DNA of 64,000 nucleotides, from contig NZ_BBYG01000012.1 of the NCBI RefSeq assembly GCF_001184025.1, positions 124,001 through 188,000 of the forward strand, given 5' to 3'. Positions 1 to 9,228 of the stretch are shown here, in pieces (positions within the stretch are counted from its first letter, which is position 1; each line of letters starts with the position of its first letter). Source of the DNA: Streptomyces maremycinicus (GTDB lineage: Bacteria > Actinomycetota > Actinomycetes > Streptomycetales > Streptomycetaceae). The notes below the pieces were generated by a model. The model was not told the origin of the DNA, did no database searches, and saw only the letters and a list, made by a program, of their open reading frames with translations. Both the position numbers and the translations under genes were made by a program.

Positions 1-1
1 G

Positions 2-1279
2 GACCCCAACTCGACGCAGGGACGGGCGATCAGCGTGCGCACCCTGGGTCAGGGCGTGCCGTTCACCCGGCAGGCCGCCCAGGTGCAGCAGGCTCAGCAG
101 CTTCAGCAGGCGCAGCAGGCGCAGGGGTTGAGTCACTCGCAGCCGGGGCTGCCGTCGGCGCAGTCCACGGCCACTCCCGCCCCGCACAGCCCGGGTGGTT
201 CCGGGCGGCGCCGCAAGCTCGGGACTCCGCCCGACCCGACGACGCGGCCGGAGCAGACGGCGCGTCCGCACCCGTCGGCCGAGCAGCCCGCCGCGGCCCA
301 GCCCCCGGCGCAGGCGCAGGCGCAGCCCGCCGCGGCAGCCACGCCCACGCCGGCCCCCGTACCGCATCCCTCTCTCGCGGGTCAGTCGCGGCTCGTGCCC
401 GGTGGACCGGGCGGGCCGGGAACCGAGGGTGCCGGGCGGTCGTACGCCATAGGGGCTCCGGACGAGAACGCCGCCGAGGGACCGGAGCCGCTGGACGGAC
501 CCGGTGGGGCCGTCGAGGTGGCGGATCCGCCGCGGCCGCAGCCACTGGACGACGAGCTGCCGCCGGAGCCGCTGGACAACCCGCGTCGGCTGCTGGTGTG
601 GCCGGCGCCGGACGTCGGTACGCAACAGGCGCTCAGCGACCGCGGCTACCGGCCGGTGATCGTGCACTCGCGCGAGGAGGTCGACGCGCAGATCGCCGCC
701 TTCCCGGCCGCGCTGTTCGTGGACCCGCTGACCGGGCCGATCACCCGTACCGCGCTTCAGTCGCTGCGTACGGCCGCGGTGGCCGCCGAGGTTCCGGTGC
801 TGGTCACGGCCGGGCTCGGACAGGCGACGCGCGAGGCGGCGTACGGCGCCGACCCCGCCGTCCTGCTGAAGGCGCTCGCGCCGCGCGACAGCGAGCAGCA
901 CCCGCCGCGGGTGCTGCTCATCGAGGAGCACGCCGAGATCGCCCTCGCCCTGACCTCGACGCTGGAGCGGCGCGGGATGCAGGTGGCGCGGGCGGCGAGC
1001 GACGCGGACGCCGTCACGCTCGCCGGGCAGCTGCGGCCGAACCTGGTCGTGATGGACCTGATGCAGGTCCATCGGCGCCAGTCCGGGATTCTCGACTGGC
1101 TGCGGGCCAACGGCCAGCTCAACCGCACCCCGCTGGTCGTCTACACGGCCGCCGTCGACCCGGCGGACCTGCCGCGGCTGGCGTCGGGGGAGACGGTCCT
1201 CTTCCTCGCCGAGCGGTCGACCAGCGCCGAGGTGCAGAGCAGGATCGTGGACCTGCTGGCCCGGATCGGCACCAACTAG
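2..1279 (+). CDS. C-terminal part of a large receiver-domain (hybrid sensor kinase-like) protein, partial
   Basis: The reading frame is open at the left edge of the window, so only the last 425 residues are visible. Residues up to about 180 are a low-complexity Ala/Gln/Pro linker. Two receiver-like folds follow. The first begins with the strand RRLLVWPAPD and carries FVDP at the phospho-acceptor strand. The second begins VLLIEEHAEIAL and has VVMDLM at the acceptor position followed by VVYTAA. The acidic pair is present in the second domain, but the usual lysine near the end is not (FLAER), so it may be a degenerate receiver. This resembles the C-termini of large Streptomyces HAMP/histidine-kinase hybrids of the OsaA type. 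That family assignment is inference, because the kinase core lies outside the window. Confidence 0.6.
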   Translation, partial: DPNSTQGRAISVRTLGQGVPFTRQAAQVQQAQQLQQAQQAQGLSHSQPGLPSAQSTATPAPHSPGGSGRRRKLGTPPDPTTRPEQTARPHPSAEQPAAAQPPAQAQAQPAAAATPTPAPVPHPSLAGQSRLVPGGPGGPGTEGAGRSYAIGAPDENAAEGPEPLDGPGGAVEVADPPRPQPLDDELPPEPLDNPRRLLVWPAPDVGTQQALSDRGYRPVIVHSREEVDAQIAAFPAALFVDPLTGPITRTALQSLRTAAVAAEVPVLVTAGLGQATREAAYGADPAVLLKALAPRDSEQHPPRVLLIEEHAEIALALTSTLERRGMQVARAASDADAVTLAGQLRPNLVVMDLMQVHRRQSGILDWLRANGQLNRTPLVVYTAAVDPADLPRLASGETVLFLAERSTSAEVQSRIVDLLARIGTN

Positions 1280-1351
1280 GACCCGGCCCGGCGAGCCGGA
1301 CGGGCCCGGGAGGCCCGGCGGGCTGGACCGGGCGGGTCCGTCGGGTGCCTC

Positions 1352-1936
1352 CTACCGGGCGACCATCCGCCGCGCCGCCTCCTTGATGGAGGCGCGCAGG
1401 CGCTCGCGGTCGGCGTCCTCGGAGCCCGCCAGGATGCGGCTCATCTGGGGGACGAACGCAGCCCAGTTGGCCATCGCGATCAGCAGGAAGAAGAGGTCGG
1501 GGGCCGGGATCGCGTCGGAGATCACGCCCCGGTCCTGGCCGTCCTGGATGGCGGCGACCTTGAGCGCGTAGTGCTCCTGGCGTTCCGTCTCGTCGGGGAG
1601 CAGCTCGGTACCGCCGTACTCGATGCCCTCCCAGTACAGGAGCCGCAGCAGCTCGGGGTGGGCGCCGTGGTAGTCCATCACCCGGTCGAGCCAGCCCTCG
1701 ATGTCGTCCGGGTCGACGGGGACGGCGGCGGCGAGGTCCAGCATGCGGCGGCCGAGGACCTGTGAGAACAGCTCGGCCTTGTTGCCGAAGTAGGCGTAGA
1801 TGAGCTGCTTGTTCGCCTTGGCTTCGGCGGCGATGCGGTCGATGCGGGCGCCCGCGATGCCGTGGCGGGCGAACTCCGCGACGGCGGCGTCGAAGATCCG
1901 GGCTCGGGTGGCCTCGGGATCCCTGGTGGTTGCCAT
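1352..1936 (-). CDS. TetR/AcrR family transcriptional repressor
   Basis: A 194-residue TetR regulator. The N-terminal 50 residues form the family helix-turn-helix: RARIFDAAVAEFARHGI, then IDRIAAEAKANKQLIYAYFGNKAELF. The C-terminal ligand-binding half is all-helical and of usual length. It is divergent from the MFS transporter that starts at 2066, and the 129-bp gap holds two matching inverted repeats (1960-1975 and 2020-2035). That is the classic arrangement of a repressor controlling itself and an adjacent efflux pump. The ATG at 1936 gives the standard TetR N-terminus. The effector is unknown, and the family call is secure. Confidence 0.9.
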   Translation of the reverse strand: MATTRDPEATRARIFDAAVAEFARHGIAGARIDRIAAEAKANKQLIYAYFGNKAELFSQVLGRRMLDLAAAVPVDPDDIEGWLDRVMDYHGAHPELLRLLYWEGIEYGGTELLPDETERQEHYALKVAAIQDGQDRGVISDAIPAPDLFFLLIAMANWAAFVPQMSRILAGSEDADRERLRASIKEAARRMVAR

Positions 1937-1959
1937 GGAACCATCGTAGCCAGGGAACT

Positions 1960-1975
1960 AACCAACTGGTTGGTT
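1960..1975. promoter_or_regulatory. Putative TetR operator 1 (7-2-7 inverted repeat)
   Basis: AACCAAC-TG-GTTGGTT is a perfect 7-bp inverted repeat with a 2-bp centre, 24 bp upstream of the tetR start. Its centre lies exactly 60 bp from that of the second copy, close to six helical turns, so two dimers could sit on the same face of the DNA. Confidence 0.7.
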
Positions 1976-2019
1976 GACAGGGAATTCACGCGCGCCGCAG
2001 ACTGTTTCCCCCTTGTTCC

Positions 2020-2035
2020 AACCAACTGGTTAGTT
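2020..2035. promoter_or_regulatory. Putative TetR operator 2
   Basis: AACCAAC-TG-GTTAGTT is the same repeat as the first operator with one mismatch. It lies 15 bp upstream of the ribosome-binding site (AAGGAGGA) of the MFS gene, so it is placed to block MFS transcription. Confidence 0.7.
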
Positions 2036-2065
2036 GCTAGAGACGCAAGAAGGAGGACGTCCGCC

Positions 2066-3280
2066 ATGCCGTCCGAAGTCACACAAGTCCGAGAAGCGGG
2101 CGAGGACGTCGCCCCCTCGGCGGTCGCGGGCCGCCGCAACGGGCTCCTCCTCGTCCTCATCGCCCTCTGCACCGCCGTCACGGCCGCCAACATCTACCTC
2201 GCTGCCCCGCTGCTCCCCCTCATCGCCCACGACTTCGACTCGGCGCCGTCGGCCGTGGCCTGGATCGCCTCCGTCGCCCAGTTCGGCTACGCGGCCGGGC
2301 TGCTGTTCTTCGCCCCGCTCGGCGACCGCGTGAACCGGCGCCGTCTGGTCGCCGTCCTCTCCCTGGTCACCGCGGGAGCCCTGGTCGCCGCGGCCACCGC
2401 CGCCGGGACCGGCGCGCTCGCGGCCGCCGTGCTCGTCGCCTCCGCGGCGACCGTCGTCCCGCAGCTCCTCGTGCCGCTGGTCGCCGCCCGCGCGCCCGCC
2501 GACCGGCGCGCCCGGCACGTGGCCGCCGTCATCGCCGGGCTGTTCACCGGCATCGTCGCGGCCCGCGTGCTCGGCGGGCTCGCCGGGCAGGCCTTCGGCT
2601 GGCGGGCGGTGTTCGTGGGCGCGGCCGTCCTCACCACGGTCCTGGGCCTGCTGACCGCGGCGGCGCTCCCCACCGAGGACCGCCGCCCCCGCGAGGGCCA
2701 TCTCTTCACCGGGCTCACCGCGATGCCGGGCCTGGTGCGGCGCTCGCCCGACCTGTGGCGGGCCTGCGTGCGGCAGGCCGGGATGTACGGCGCCTGGAGC
2801 GCCCTGTGGACCTCGCTGGCCCTGCTGCTGACGGGCGAGGAGCCCTACGGCCTGTCGACCGCGACCGCGGGCCTCTTCGGCCTCTTCGGCCTGGCCGCCA
2901 GCGTCGTCGCGCCCCTGGCAGGCGGTCTGGTCGACCGCTTCGGCGCCGCCAAGGTCGTCCGCAGCGCGTATCTCCTCGCCGCGGTCTCGGTCCCGCTGTT
3001 CTGGCTGGGCGGGCAGGTGCTCGCGGCGCTCTTCGTGGCCGCGATCGTGATCCACGCGGCGCTCGTCGCCTCCCACGTCGCCAACCAGACCCTCGCCCTG
3101 ACGACCACCTCCGCCCCGGCGACCGCCAACAGCGCCTATGTCGTCGCCGGGTTCGCGGGCGGCGCGACCGCCTCGGCCCTGGCCGGCCTCGCCTTCACCC
3201 ACTTCGGCTGGACCGGCGTCGTCGCGGTCGCGGGCGCGTGGCTGCTCCTGGGCTGGACGACGACGTCCGTACGACGCTGA
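2066..3280 (+). CDS. MFS transporter, divergent from TetR
   Basis: A 404-residue major facilitator protein with about twelve hydrophobic helices. The first helix (residues 25-47) ends in NIYLAAPLLPLIAHDF, and the cytoplasmic loop motif GDRVNRRR follows helix 2. This resembles YnfM/AraJ-type drug-proton antiporters. The ATG at 2066 is chosen because AAGGAGGA sits 8 bp upstream; in-frame starts further left run into the operators. Adjacency to the TetR gene and the twin operators points to inducible efflux of a small molecule, but the substrate cannot be read from the sequence. Confidence 0.85.
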   Translation: MPSEVTQVREAGEDVAPSAVAGRRNGLLLVLIALCTAVTAANIYLAAPLLPLIAHDFDSAPSAVAWIASVAQFGYAAGLLFFAPLGDRVNRRRLVAVLSLVTAGALVAAATAAGTGALAAAVLVASAATVVPQLLVPLVAARAPADRRARHVAAVIAGLFTGIVAARVLGGLAGQAFGWRAVFVGAAVLTTVLGLLTAAALPTEDRRPREGHLFTGLTAMPGLVRRSPDLWRACVRQAGMYGAWSALWTSLALLLTGEEPYGLSTATAGLFGLFGLAASVVAPLAGGLVDRFGAAKVVRSAYLLAAVSVPLFWLGGQVLAALFVAAIVIHAALVASHVANQTLALTTTSAPATANSAYVVAGFAGGATASALAGLAFTHFGWTGVVAVAGAWLLLGWTTTSVRR

Positions 3281-3391
3281 TCTCCGCACGACGCGGCGGG
3301 CTCCGTACGACGGGGACGTCCGTACGCCACCGCCGTCCGTACGACGGCGATCCGCGGACGACGGTGATCCGCGGACGTGAGGAGACGGTGG

Positions 3392-3428
3392 ACGCCGGGC
3401 AGGGGCCGCGAGGTGCCCTGCCCGGCGT
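3392..3428. terminator. Bidirectional terminator hairpin between MFS and acyl-CoA ligase
   Basis: A 13-bp perfect stem (3392-3404 with 3416-3428, core GCCGGGCAGGG/CCCTGCCCGGC) with an 11-nt loop lies between two convergent genes. There is no U-tract, as is usual for Streptomyces. The preceding 110 bp contain several short GTCCGTACGACG-like repeats. Confidence 0.65.
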
Positions 3429-3445
3429 ACCCGCCGCTCGGGCGG

Positions 3446-5101
<1,656 letters not shown>

Positions 5102-5162
5102 GGCGTCCTCCCAGGGCGGCGACATTGCCTACGCGGTGGTAACGGTTGTGCTGATTCTGCGC

Positions 5163-5180
5163 ACATACCGCGCGGTATGT
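5163..5180. promoter_or_regulatory. Perfect 18-bp palindrome, candidate operator of the acyl-CoA ligase
   Basis: ACATACCGCGCGGTATGT is identical to its own reverse complement and lies 62-79 bp upstream of the ligase start, where a TetR-type repressor would block the promoter. A second weaker repeat, GTGATC-N5-GATCAC, follows at 5193-5209. The binding protein is not identifiable; the adjacent TetR at 1352 recognises an unrelated motif. Confidence 0.6.
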
Positions 5181-5263
5181 CACTAGGGAGCGGTGATCGA
5201 TCAGATCACGTCAGGCCCCGATCGCGGCCGGGCCGGAGATCCAGCCCTCTTCGGCGGGCCCCG

Positions 5264-5812
5264 TCAGCGGACGAGAACCAGCTCGGGGTCCTCGCGCAGT
5301 TTGCCGAGCGCCCTCGACACCGCCGACTTCACCGTGCCCACCGAGACACCGAGCACCTCGGCCGTCTGCACCTCACTGAGGTCCTCGTAGTACCTGAGGA
5401 CGACCATCGCCCGCTGCCGCGCGGGCAGCTTCATGATCGCCCGCCACATGGCGTCGTGCAGCGCCTGCCGCTCCGCCGGGTCGTCCGCGCAGACGAGCGG
5501 CTCCGGCTCCGGCAGCTCGTCGCAGACGAACTCGTCGACCTTGCGCTTGCGCCACTGCGACGTACGGGTGTTCAGCAGGGCACGGCGGACATAGCCGTCG
5601 AGCGCCCGGTGGTCCTCGATCCGCTCCCACGCGACGTAGGTCTTGGCGAGCGCGGTCTGGAGCAGGTCCTCCGCGTCGCTCGGGTTCGCGGTCAGCGACC
5701 GTGCGGTGCGCATCAGCACCGGCTGTCGGGCCCTGACGTACGACGCGAAGGACGGGTACGGAGAAGGCCGCGTCATGCCGTGCGAAGCGCTGGTGCAGAC
5801 GGGTGTGGTCAT
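5264..5812 (-). CDS. ECF RNA polymerase sigma factor, SigE-70 family
   Basis: A 182-residue extracytoplasmic-function sigma factor. Region 2 covers roughly residues 22-90 (FASYVRARQPVLMRTARSL, DAEDLLQTALAKTYVAW). Region 4 covers 128-176 (LPARQRAMVVLRYYEDLS and the HTH TAEVLGVSVGTVKSAVSRAL). The tryptophan and lysine pattern SQWRKRKVDEF is typical of the actinobacterial SigE70 family. GGAG sits 5 bp before the ATG at 5812; an internal ATG at codon 13 is possible. No anti-sigma gene is adjacent, so how it is controlled cannot be told here. Confidence 0.87.
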   Translation of the reverse strand: MTTPVCTSASHGMTRPSPYPSFASYVRARQPVLMRTARSLTANPSDAEDLLQTALAKTYVAWERIEDHRALDGYVRRALLNTRTSQWRKRKVDEFVCDELPEPEPLVCADDPAERQALHDAMWRAIMKLPARQRAMVVLRYYEDLSEVQTAEVLGVSVGTVKSAVSRALGKLREDPELVLVR

Positions 5813-5959
5813 GGCTCCACGCTAGGTTCACGGCCCGCTCGGGCGGATCGGCCGCAGGTCCCGAAGCCGGATCCCTCTCAGGTTGTAGGGGTGGTGCCCG
5901 CCCCACCTCCTGAAGGTGGACGGGACGACGGCGACTACTCCGGGATGACCCCTGGGTGC

Positions 5960-7141
5960 TCATCCCTCCACGGCTCCGTCCGCGGTCAGGACCAGGCCCG
6001 ACGTCGGCACCCCGGTCCCCGCCGTCACCAGGGTCCGGGCGGCCCCCGGCACCTGGTTCACGGACGTGCCGCGCAGCTGCCGTACGGCTTCGGCCACCCC
6101 GTTCATCCCGTGGAGGTAGGCCTCGCCGAGCTGACCGCCGTGGGTGTTCAGCGGCAACCGGTCCTCCGCGACGAAGGCCGGGGCCTCGCCCGGGGCGCAG
6201 AAGCCGAACTCCTCCAGCTGCATCAGCACGAACGGGGTGAAGTGGTCGTACAGGATGCCCACGTCGATGTCGGCCGGCGCCAGACCGGAGCCGCGCCACA
6301 GCTGGCGGGCGACCACGGACATCTCCGGCAGGCCCGTCAGGTCGTCGCGGTAGAAGCTGGTCATCTGCTCCTGGGACCGGCCGGCGCCCTGGGCCGCCGC
6401 GGTGACCACGGCGGGCGGCTGCCGCAGGTCCCGGGCCCGCTCCACCGAGGTGACGACCAGCGCCTGGCCGCCGTCCGTCTCCTGGCAGCAGTCCAGCAGC
6501 CTGAGCGGCTCGGCGATCCAGCGCGAGGCCGCGTGGTCGGCGCGGGTGATCGGCCGGCCGTGGAAGTACGCCGCCGGGTTCGCCGCCGCGTGCCGGCGGG
6601 CCGTCACGGCGACCGGCCCGAAGGCGTCCTCCGGCGTCAGCCCGTACGCGTACAGATAGCGCTGCGCCGTCATCGCCACCCAGGAGGCGGGGGTGAGCAG
6701 GCCGAACGGCAGCGTCCAGCCGAGGGCCGTCCCCTCCGCCGACGGCTCGCGGTGCCGCACACCCGAGCCGAAGCGCCGTCCCGACCGCTCGTTGAAGGCG
6801 CGGTAGCAGACCACGACCTCGGCCACCCCGGCCGCGACGGCGAGCGCCGCCTGCTGCACGGTCGCGCAGGCCGCCCCACCGCCGTAGTGGACCCTGGAGA
6901 AGAACGACAGCTCGCCCATGCCGCAGGCCTGCGCCACGGTGATCTCGGGGCTGGTGTCCATCGTGAACGTCACCAGCCCGTCCACGTCGGCGGGCGTGAG
7001 GCCCGCGTCGGCGAGGGCCGCCCGCACCGACTCCGCCGCCAGCCGCAGTTCGCTGCGCCCCGAGTCCTTGGAGAACTCCGTGGCCCCGATACCGACGATC
7101 GCCGCCCGGCCACCCAGGGAGTCCCGCGTCCGCACACTCAT
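5960..7141 (-). CDS. Thiolase-fold lipid-transfer protein, Ltp2-like retro-aldolase candidate
   Basis: A 393-residue thiolase-superfamily protein of the SCP-x/Ltp type (AAIVGIGATEFSK start, GGGAACATVQQAAL around residues 88-100, NTHGGQLGEAYLHG near 332-345). Tyrosines at about 298 (ILYDHFTP) and 342 (GEAYLHG) match the places where Ltp2 aldolases keep catalytic tyrosines. Its start ATGA overlaps the stop of the MaoC gene by 4 bp, and the upstream gene supplies a DUF35 domain, the known partner of Ltp2. Established for mycobacterial Ltp2-ChsH2: retro-aldol cleavage of a steroid side-chain CoA ester. Inference: this trio does related chemistry, but not necessarily on a steroid. It could also be a plain non-decarboxylating thiolase-like protein. 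Confidence 0.8.
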   Translation of the reverse strand: MSVRTRDSLGGRAAIVGIGATEFSKDSGRSELRLAAESVRAALADAGLTPADVDGLVTFTMDTSPEITVAQACGMGELSFFSRVHYGGGAACATVQQAALAVAAGVAEVVVCYRAFNERSGRRFGSGVRHREPSAEGTALGWTLPFGLLTPASWVAMTAQRYLYAYGLTPEDAFGPVAVTARRHAAANPAAYFHGRPITRADHAASRWIAEPLRLLDCCQETDGGQALVVTSVERARDLRQPPAVVTAAAQGAGRSQEQMTSFYRDDLTGLPEMSVVARQLWRGSGLAPADIDVGILYDHFTPFVLMQLEEFGFCAPGEAPAFVAEDRLPLNTHGGQLGEAYLHGMNGVAEAVRQLRGTSVNQVPGAARTLVTAGTGVPTSGLVLTADGAVEG

Positions 7142-7575
7142 CCCACACCGCCCGGCCGACCGTCGGACGGGTCCGGGGCCGGGGTCGGAGCCAGGCCCGG
7201 AACTGTCACCGTCACCGTCCCGGTGACATGTCGGCCGATCCCGTTGTCCCCGGTGACCCGCACCACGGCGGTGTCCCCTTCGACCTCCTCGACCCTGCCC
7301 CGCAACACCATGGTGTCCCCGGGGTGGTTGGGCGCCCCGAGCCGGACGGCGACCTTGCGGAGCACGGCCGCCGGGCCGAAGTGGTCGGTGAGGTAGCGGC
7401 CCACCAGGCCGTTGGTGGTCAGGATGTTCATGAAGATGTCCGGGGACCCCTTGGCGCGGGCCAGTTCGGGGTCGTGGTGGACGTCCTGGAAGTCCCGCGA
7501 GGCGAGGGCGCCGGCGACGATCAGGGTGCGGGTGATCGCGATCTCCAGCGGCGGCAGCTCGTCACCGGCCCTCAC
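7138..7575 (-). CDS. MaoC-like hydratase subunit (ChsH1-like)
   Basis: A 145-residue single hot-dog domain protein. The hydratase motif region is visible as ASRDFQDVHHDPELARAKGSPDIFMNILTTNGL, with the Asp/His pair expected of R-hydratase 2 enzymes. It probably adds water to an enoyl-CoA, most likely as a heteromer with the MaoC half of the upstream protein. The GTG at 7575 is chosen because GTGA overlaps the preceding stop; its own stop overlaps the next start as ATGA. All three genes therefore look translationally coupled. Confidence 0.82.
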   Translation of the reverse strand: MRAGDELPPLEIAITRTLIVAGALASRDFQDVHHDPELARAKGSPDIFMNILTTNGLVGRYLTDHFGPAAVLRKVAVRLGAPNHPGDTMVLRGRVEEVEGDTAVVRVTGDNGIGRHVTGTVTVTVPGLAPTPAPDPSDGRPGGVG

Positions 7576-8579
7576 GCGGCCGCCTCCCCCGCGCGCGGGC
7601 GGAACACGGGCAGCACCGAATCGTCGTCGTAGGCCCGGAACTCCAGCTCCACCGGCAGGCCGATCCGCACCTTGTCGTAGGGCACGTCGACCACGTTGCT
7701 GACGATCCGGACGCCCTCGGCGAGCTCGATCAGGCCGATCGCGTAGGGCGGGGAGAAGGCCGGGAAGGGCGGGTGGTGCATGACGACGTACGAGTAGACC
7801 GTGCCCTCGCCGCTCGCCTCGACGGTGTCCCACCCCGCCGAACCGCAGGTGCCGCACCCGGGGAGCCAGGGGAAACGGAGCGTGGCGCACGCGGTGCAGC
7901 GCTGGACGAGGAGGCGGTGGCGTCGGACGCCCTCCCAGAAACCGGCGTTGTCCCGGTTGACGACGGGCCGCGGCCGCCGCGCTGCTTCCTGCCGGCCCCG
8001 GTCCTGGTTCCGGTCCCCGTCCTGGTTCCGGTCCCCGTCCTGGTTCCGGTCCTGGTCCCGGTCCTTCAGGTCGTGCCCGGCCGGCGCGTACTTGAGGATG
8101 CGGAAGCGGTGGGTGCCGGCCGACGCGCCGCCCACCCGGATGTCCGTCCGGGTCGTGACGAAGTACCCGGTGCCCAGCTTGGTGGTCTTCCGCCCCGAGA
8201 CCGACTCGATCACCGTGTCGAAGGTGACCTCGTCCCCCGGCCGCAGCGGGCGCAGGTACTCCTGCTCGCAGTCGGTGGCGACGACAGAGGTGCAGCCCGC
8301 CTCGTCGAGGAGCGCGAGCAGCTCGCCGTAGGCCCGCGCGCGGCCCCCGTGGCCGCTCAGGCCGCCCATGATCCACGCCTGGAGCATGGTGGGCGGGGCG
8401 ATCGCGTCGGGGCCGGTGTACGCCGGGTTCCGGTCGCCCATCGCCTCGCACCAGTGCCGGATCATGGGCGCGTTGACCGGGTCCCGGCCGACGCCCGCGA
8501 CCGTCGCGGCGCGGCCCTCGTAGGCCTTGAGCCGCGTGTGCAGCTCGTCCTCGTCCCGCGTGGGGAACTCGTCGTCCAC
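7572..8579 (-). CDS. MaoC-like N-domain fused to DUF35 OB-fold (ChsH2-like)
   Basis: A 335-residue two-domain protein. The first 180 residues are a MaoC-like hot-dog (MIRHWCEAMGDRNPAY, PPTMLQAWIMGGL). The last 130 residues are a DUF35 domain: a zinc ribbon with CTAC and CGTC pairs flanking RFPWLPG, then an OB-fold (EGTVYSYVVMHHPP). They are joined by a charged linker built from a repeated NQDGDR hexapeptide encoded by an 18-bp DNA repeat. Gene order and domain fusion match ChsH2-ChsH1-Ltp2 of actinobacterial side-chain degradation. The GTG at 8579 is preferred because AAGGAG lies 7 bp upstream; an ATG at 8609 is possible. First gene of the coupled trio. Confidence 0.83.
   Translation of the reverse strand: MDDEFPTRDEDELHTRLKAYEGRAATVAGVGRDPVNAPMIRHWCEAMGDRNPAYTGPDAIAPPTMLQAWIMGGLSGHGGRARAYGELLALLDEAGCTSVVATDCEQEYLRPLRPGDEVTFDTVIESVSGRKTTKLGTGYFVTTRTDIRVGGASAGTHRFRILKYAPAGHDLKDRDQDRNQDGDRNQDGDRNQDRGRQEAARRPRPVVNRDNAGFWEGVRRHRLLVQRCTACATLRFPWLPGCGTCGSAGWDTVEASGEGTVYSYVVMHHPPFPAFSPPYAIGLIELAEGVRIVSNVVDVPYDKVRIGLPVELEFRAYDDDSVLPVFRPRAGEAAA
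8003..8056. repeat. 18-bp tandem repeat inside the ChsH2-like linker
   Basis: Two full and one partial copies of CCTGGTTCCGGTCCCCGT lie in the coding sequence, each encoding six hydrophilic linker residues on the minus strand. Copy number could vary without breaking the frame. Confidence 0.85.
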
Positions 8580-8630
8580 GGCCGTACTCCTTCCGCGGGA
8601 AAGGCTCACCGGGGCTCACCGGGAACGGTT

Positions 8631-8647
8631 TCTGACTGTCCGTCAGA
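8631..8647. promoter_or_regulatory. Inverted repeat upstream of the MaoC/DUF35 operon
   Basis: TCTGAC-N5-GTCAGA is a perfect 6-bp inverted repeat about 52 bp upstream of the chosen start of the first operon gene. A minus-strand TTGACA-like element lies just beyond it (8655-8661). It looks like an operator for a TetR-type regulator that is not encoded nearby. Confidence 0.5.
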
Positions 8648-8786
8648 TGCCGCCGCCTGTCAAGGTCACTCCCGGGTGCGGAGGCAGGCCGGCAGACGCG
8701 TACGGATGCGCGCACGAAGACGCGTCCGCGTAGGCCGTCTCGGACACCGAGGTCGAGTACCGGGAGGGCGACGCGTCCAGAAACGC

Positions 8787-8818
8787 CTGCGCGGCGGTAC
8801 CGAAGTACCGCCGCGCAG
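8787..8818 (-). terminator. Terminator hairpin with UUCG tetraloop
   Basis: A perfect 14-bp stem (8787-8800 with 8805-8818). Read on the minus strand it closes on the exceptionally stable C(UUCG)G tetraloop. It lies about 95 bp downstream of the Asn/Gln-rich secreted protein gene and upstream of the MaoC operon, separating the two minus-strand units. GCGTTTCT follows the stem on that strand. Confidence 0.7.
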
Positions 8819-8913
8819 ACGCGTTGCCCCCCACACACGCCCCCCACCCGGCGCGAAGCTCCCCTCCCCCGGGGCCGGCGCCGGACACCCGCACCCTCAG
8901 GCCACCGCCCCGG

Positions 8914-9228
8914 TCACCACCACAGCGGGGTGAAGGTGACCCCGACATTGCTGTTGCCCTGGTTGATCGCCGTGAACGCGGACCCGTTGACCTGCGCGGA
9001 GTTGTTCTGGTTCGAGGCGCCCGAGCCGACGGCGTTCTGCTGGGTGGTGGCCGAGTTGCCCCTGTTGTCGTGCCCGATACCACTGCCGACGACGCTCGCG
9101 ACACCCGCGTTCGATCCGTCGTCCGCGAAGCCGCCGTTGTCCGCCACCGCGGCGCCGGAGAAGAGGGCGGCTGCCAGCGGGAGGGCGGAGACGGCGGCGA
9201 TGACGCGGGCGGTACGGATGCTTGCCAT
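8914..9228 (-). CDS. Small Asn/Gln-rich secreted protein
   Basis: A 104-residue precursor. Residues 1-29 are a Sec signal peptide (MASIRTARVIAAVSALPLAA, cleavage likely after AVA before DNGG). The mature 75 residues are almost free of charge and rich in Gly, Asn, Gln, Ser and Val, with alternating patterns such as NQNNSAQVNGSAF and NQGNSNVGV, ending in PLWW. This composition recalls rodlins and other amyloid-prone surface proteins of Streptomyces, but the chaplin domain cysteines are absent. The start is fixed by GGAGG 7 bp before ATG 9228. It is monocistronic and ends before a strong hairpin. Function unknown; a surface role is inference. Confidence 0.75.
   Translation of the reverse strand: MASIRTARVIAAVSALPLAAALFSGAAVADNGGFADDGSNAGVASVVGSGIGHDNRGNSATTQQNAVGSGASNQNNSAQVNGSAFTAINQGNSNVGVTFTPLWW

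Noticed and set aside
8650..8786. Small gene downstream of the secreted protein (minus-strand frame with repeated DAS/YS motifs)
   Set aside because: No start with a ribosome-binding site, and it reads through a 14-bp terminator hairpin.
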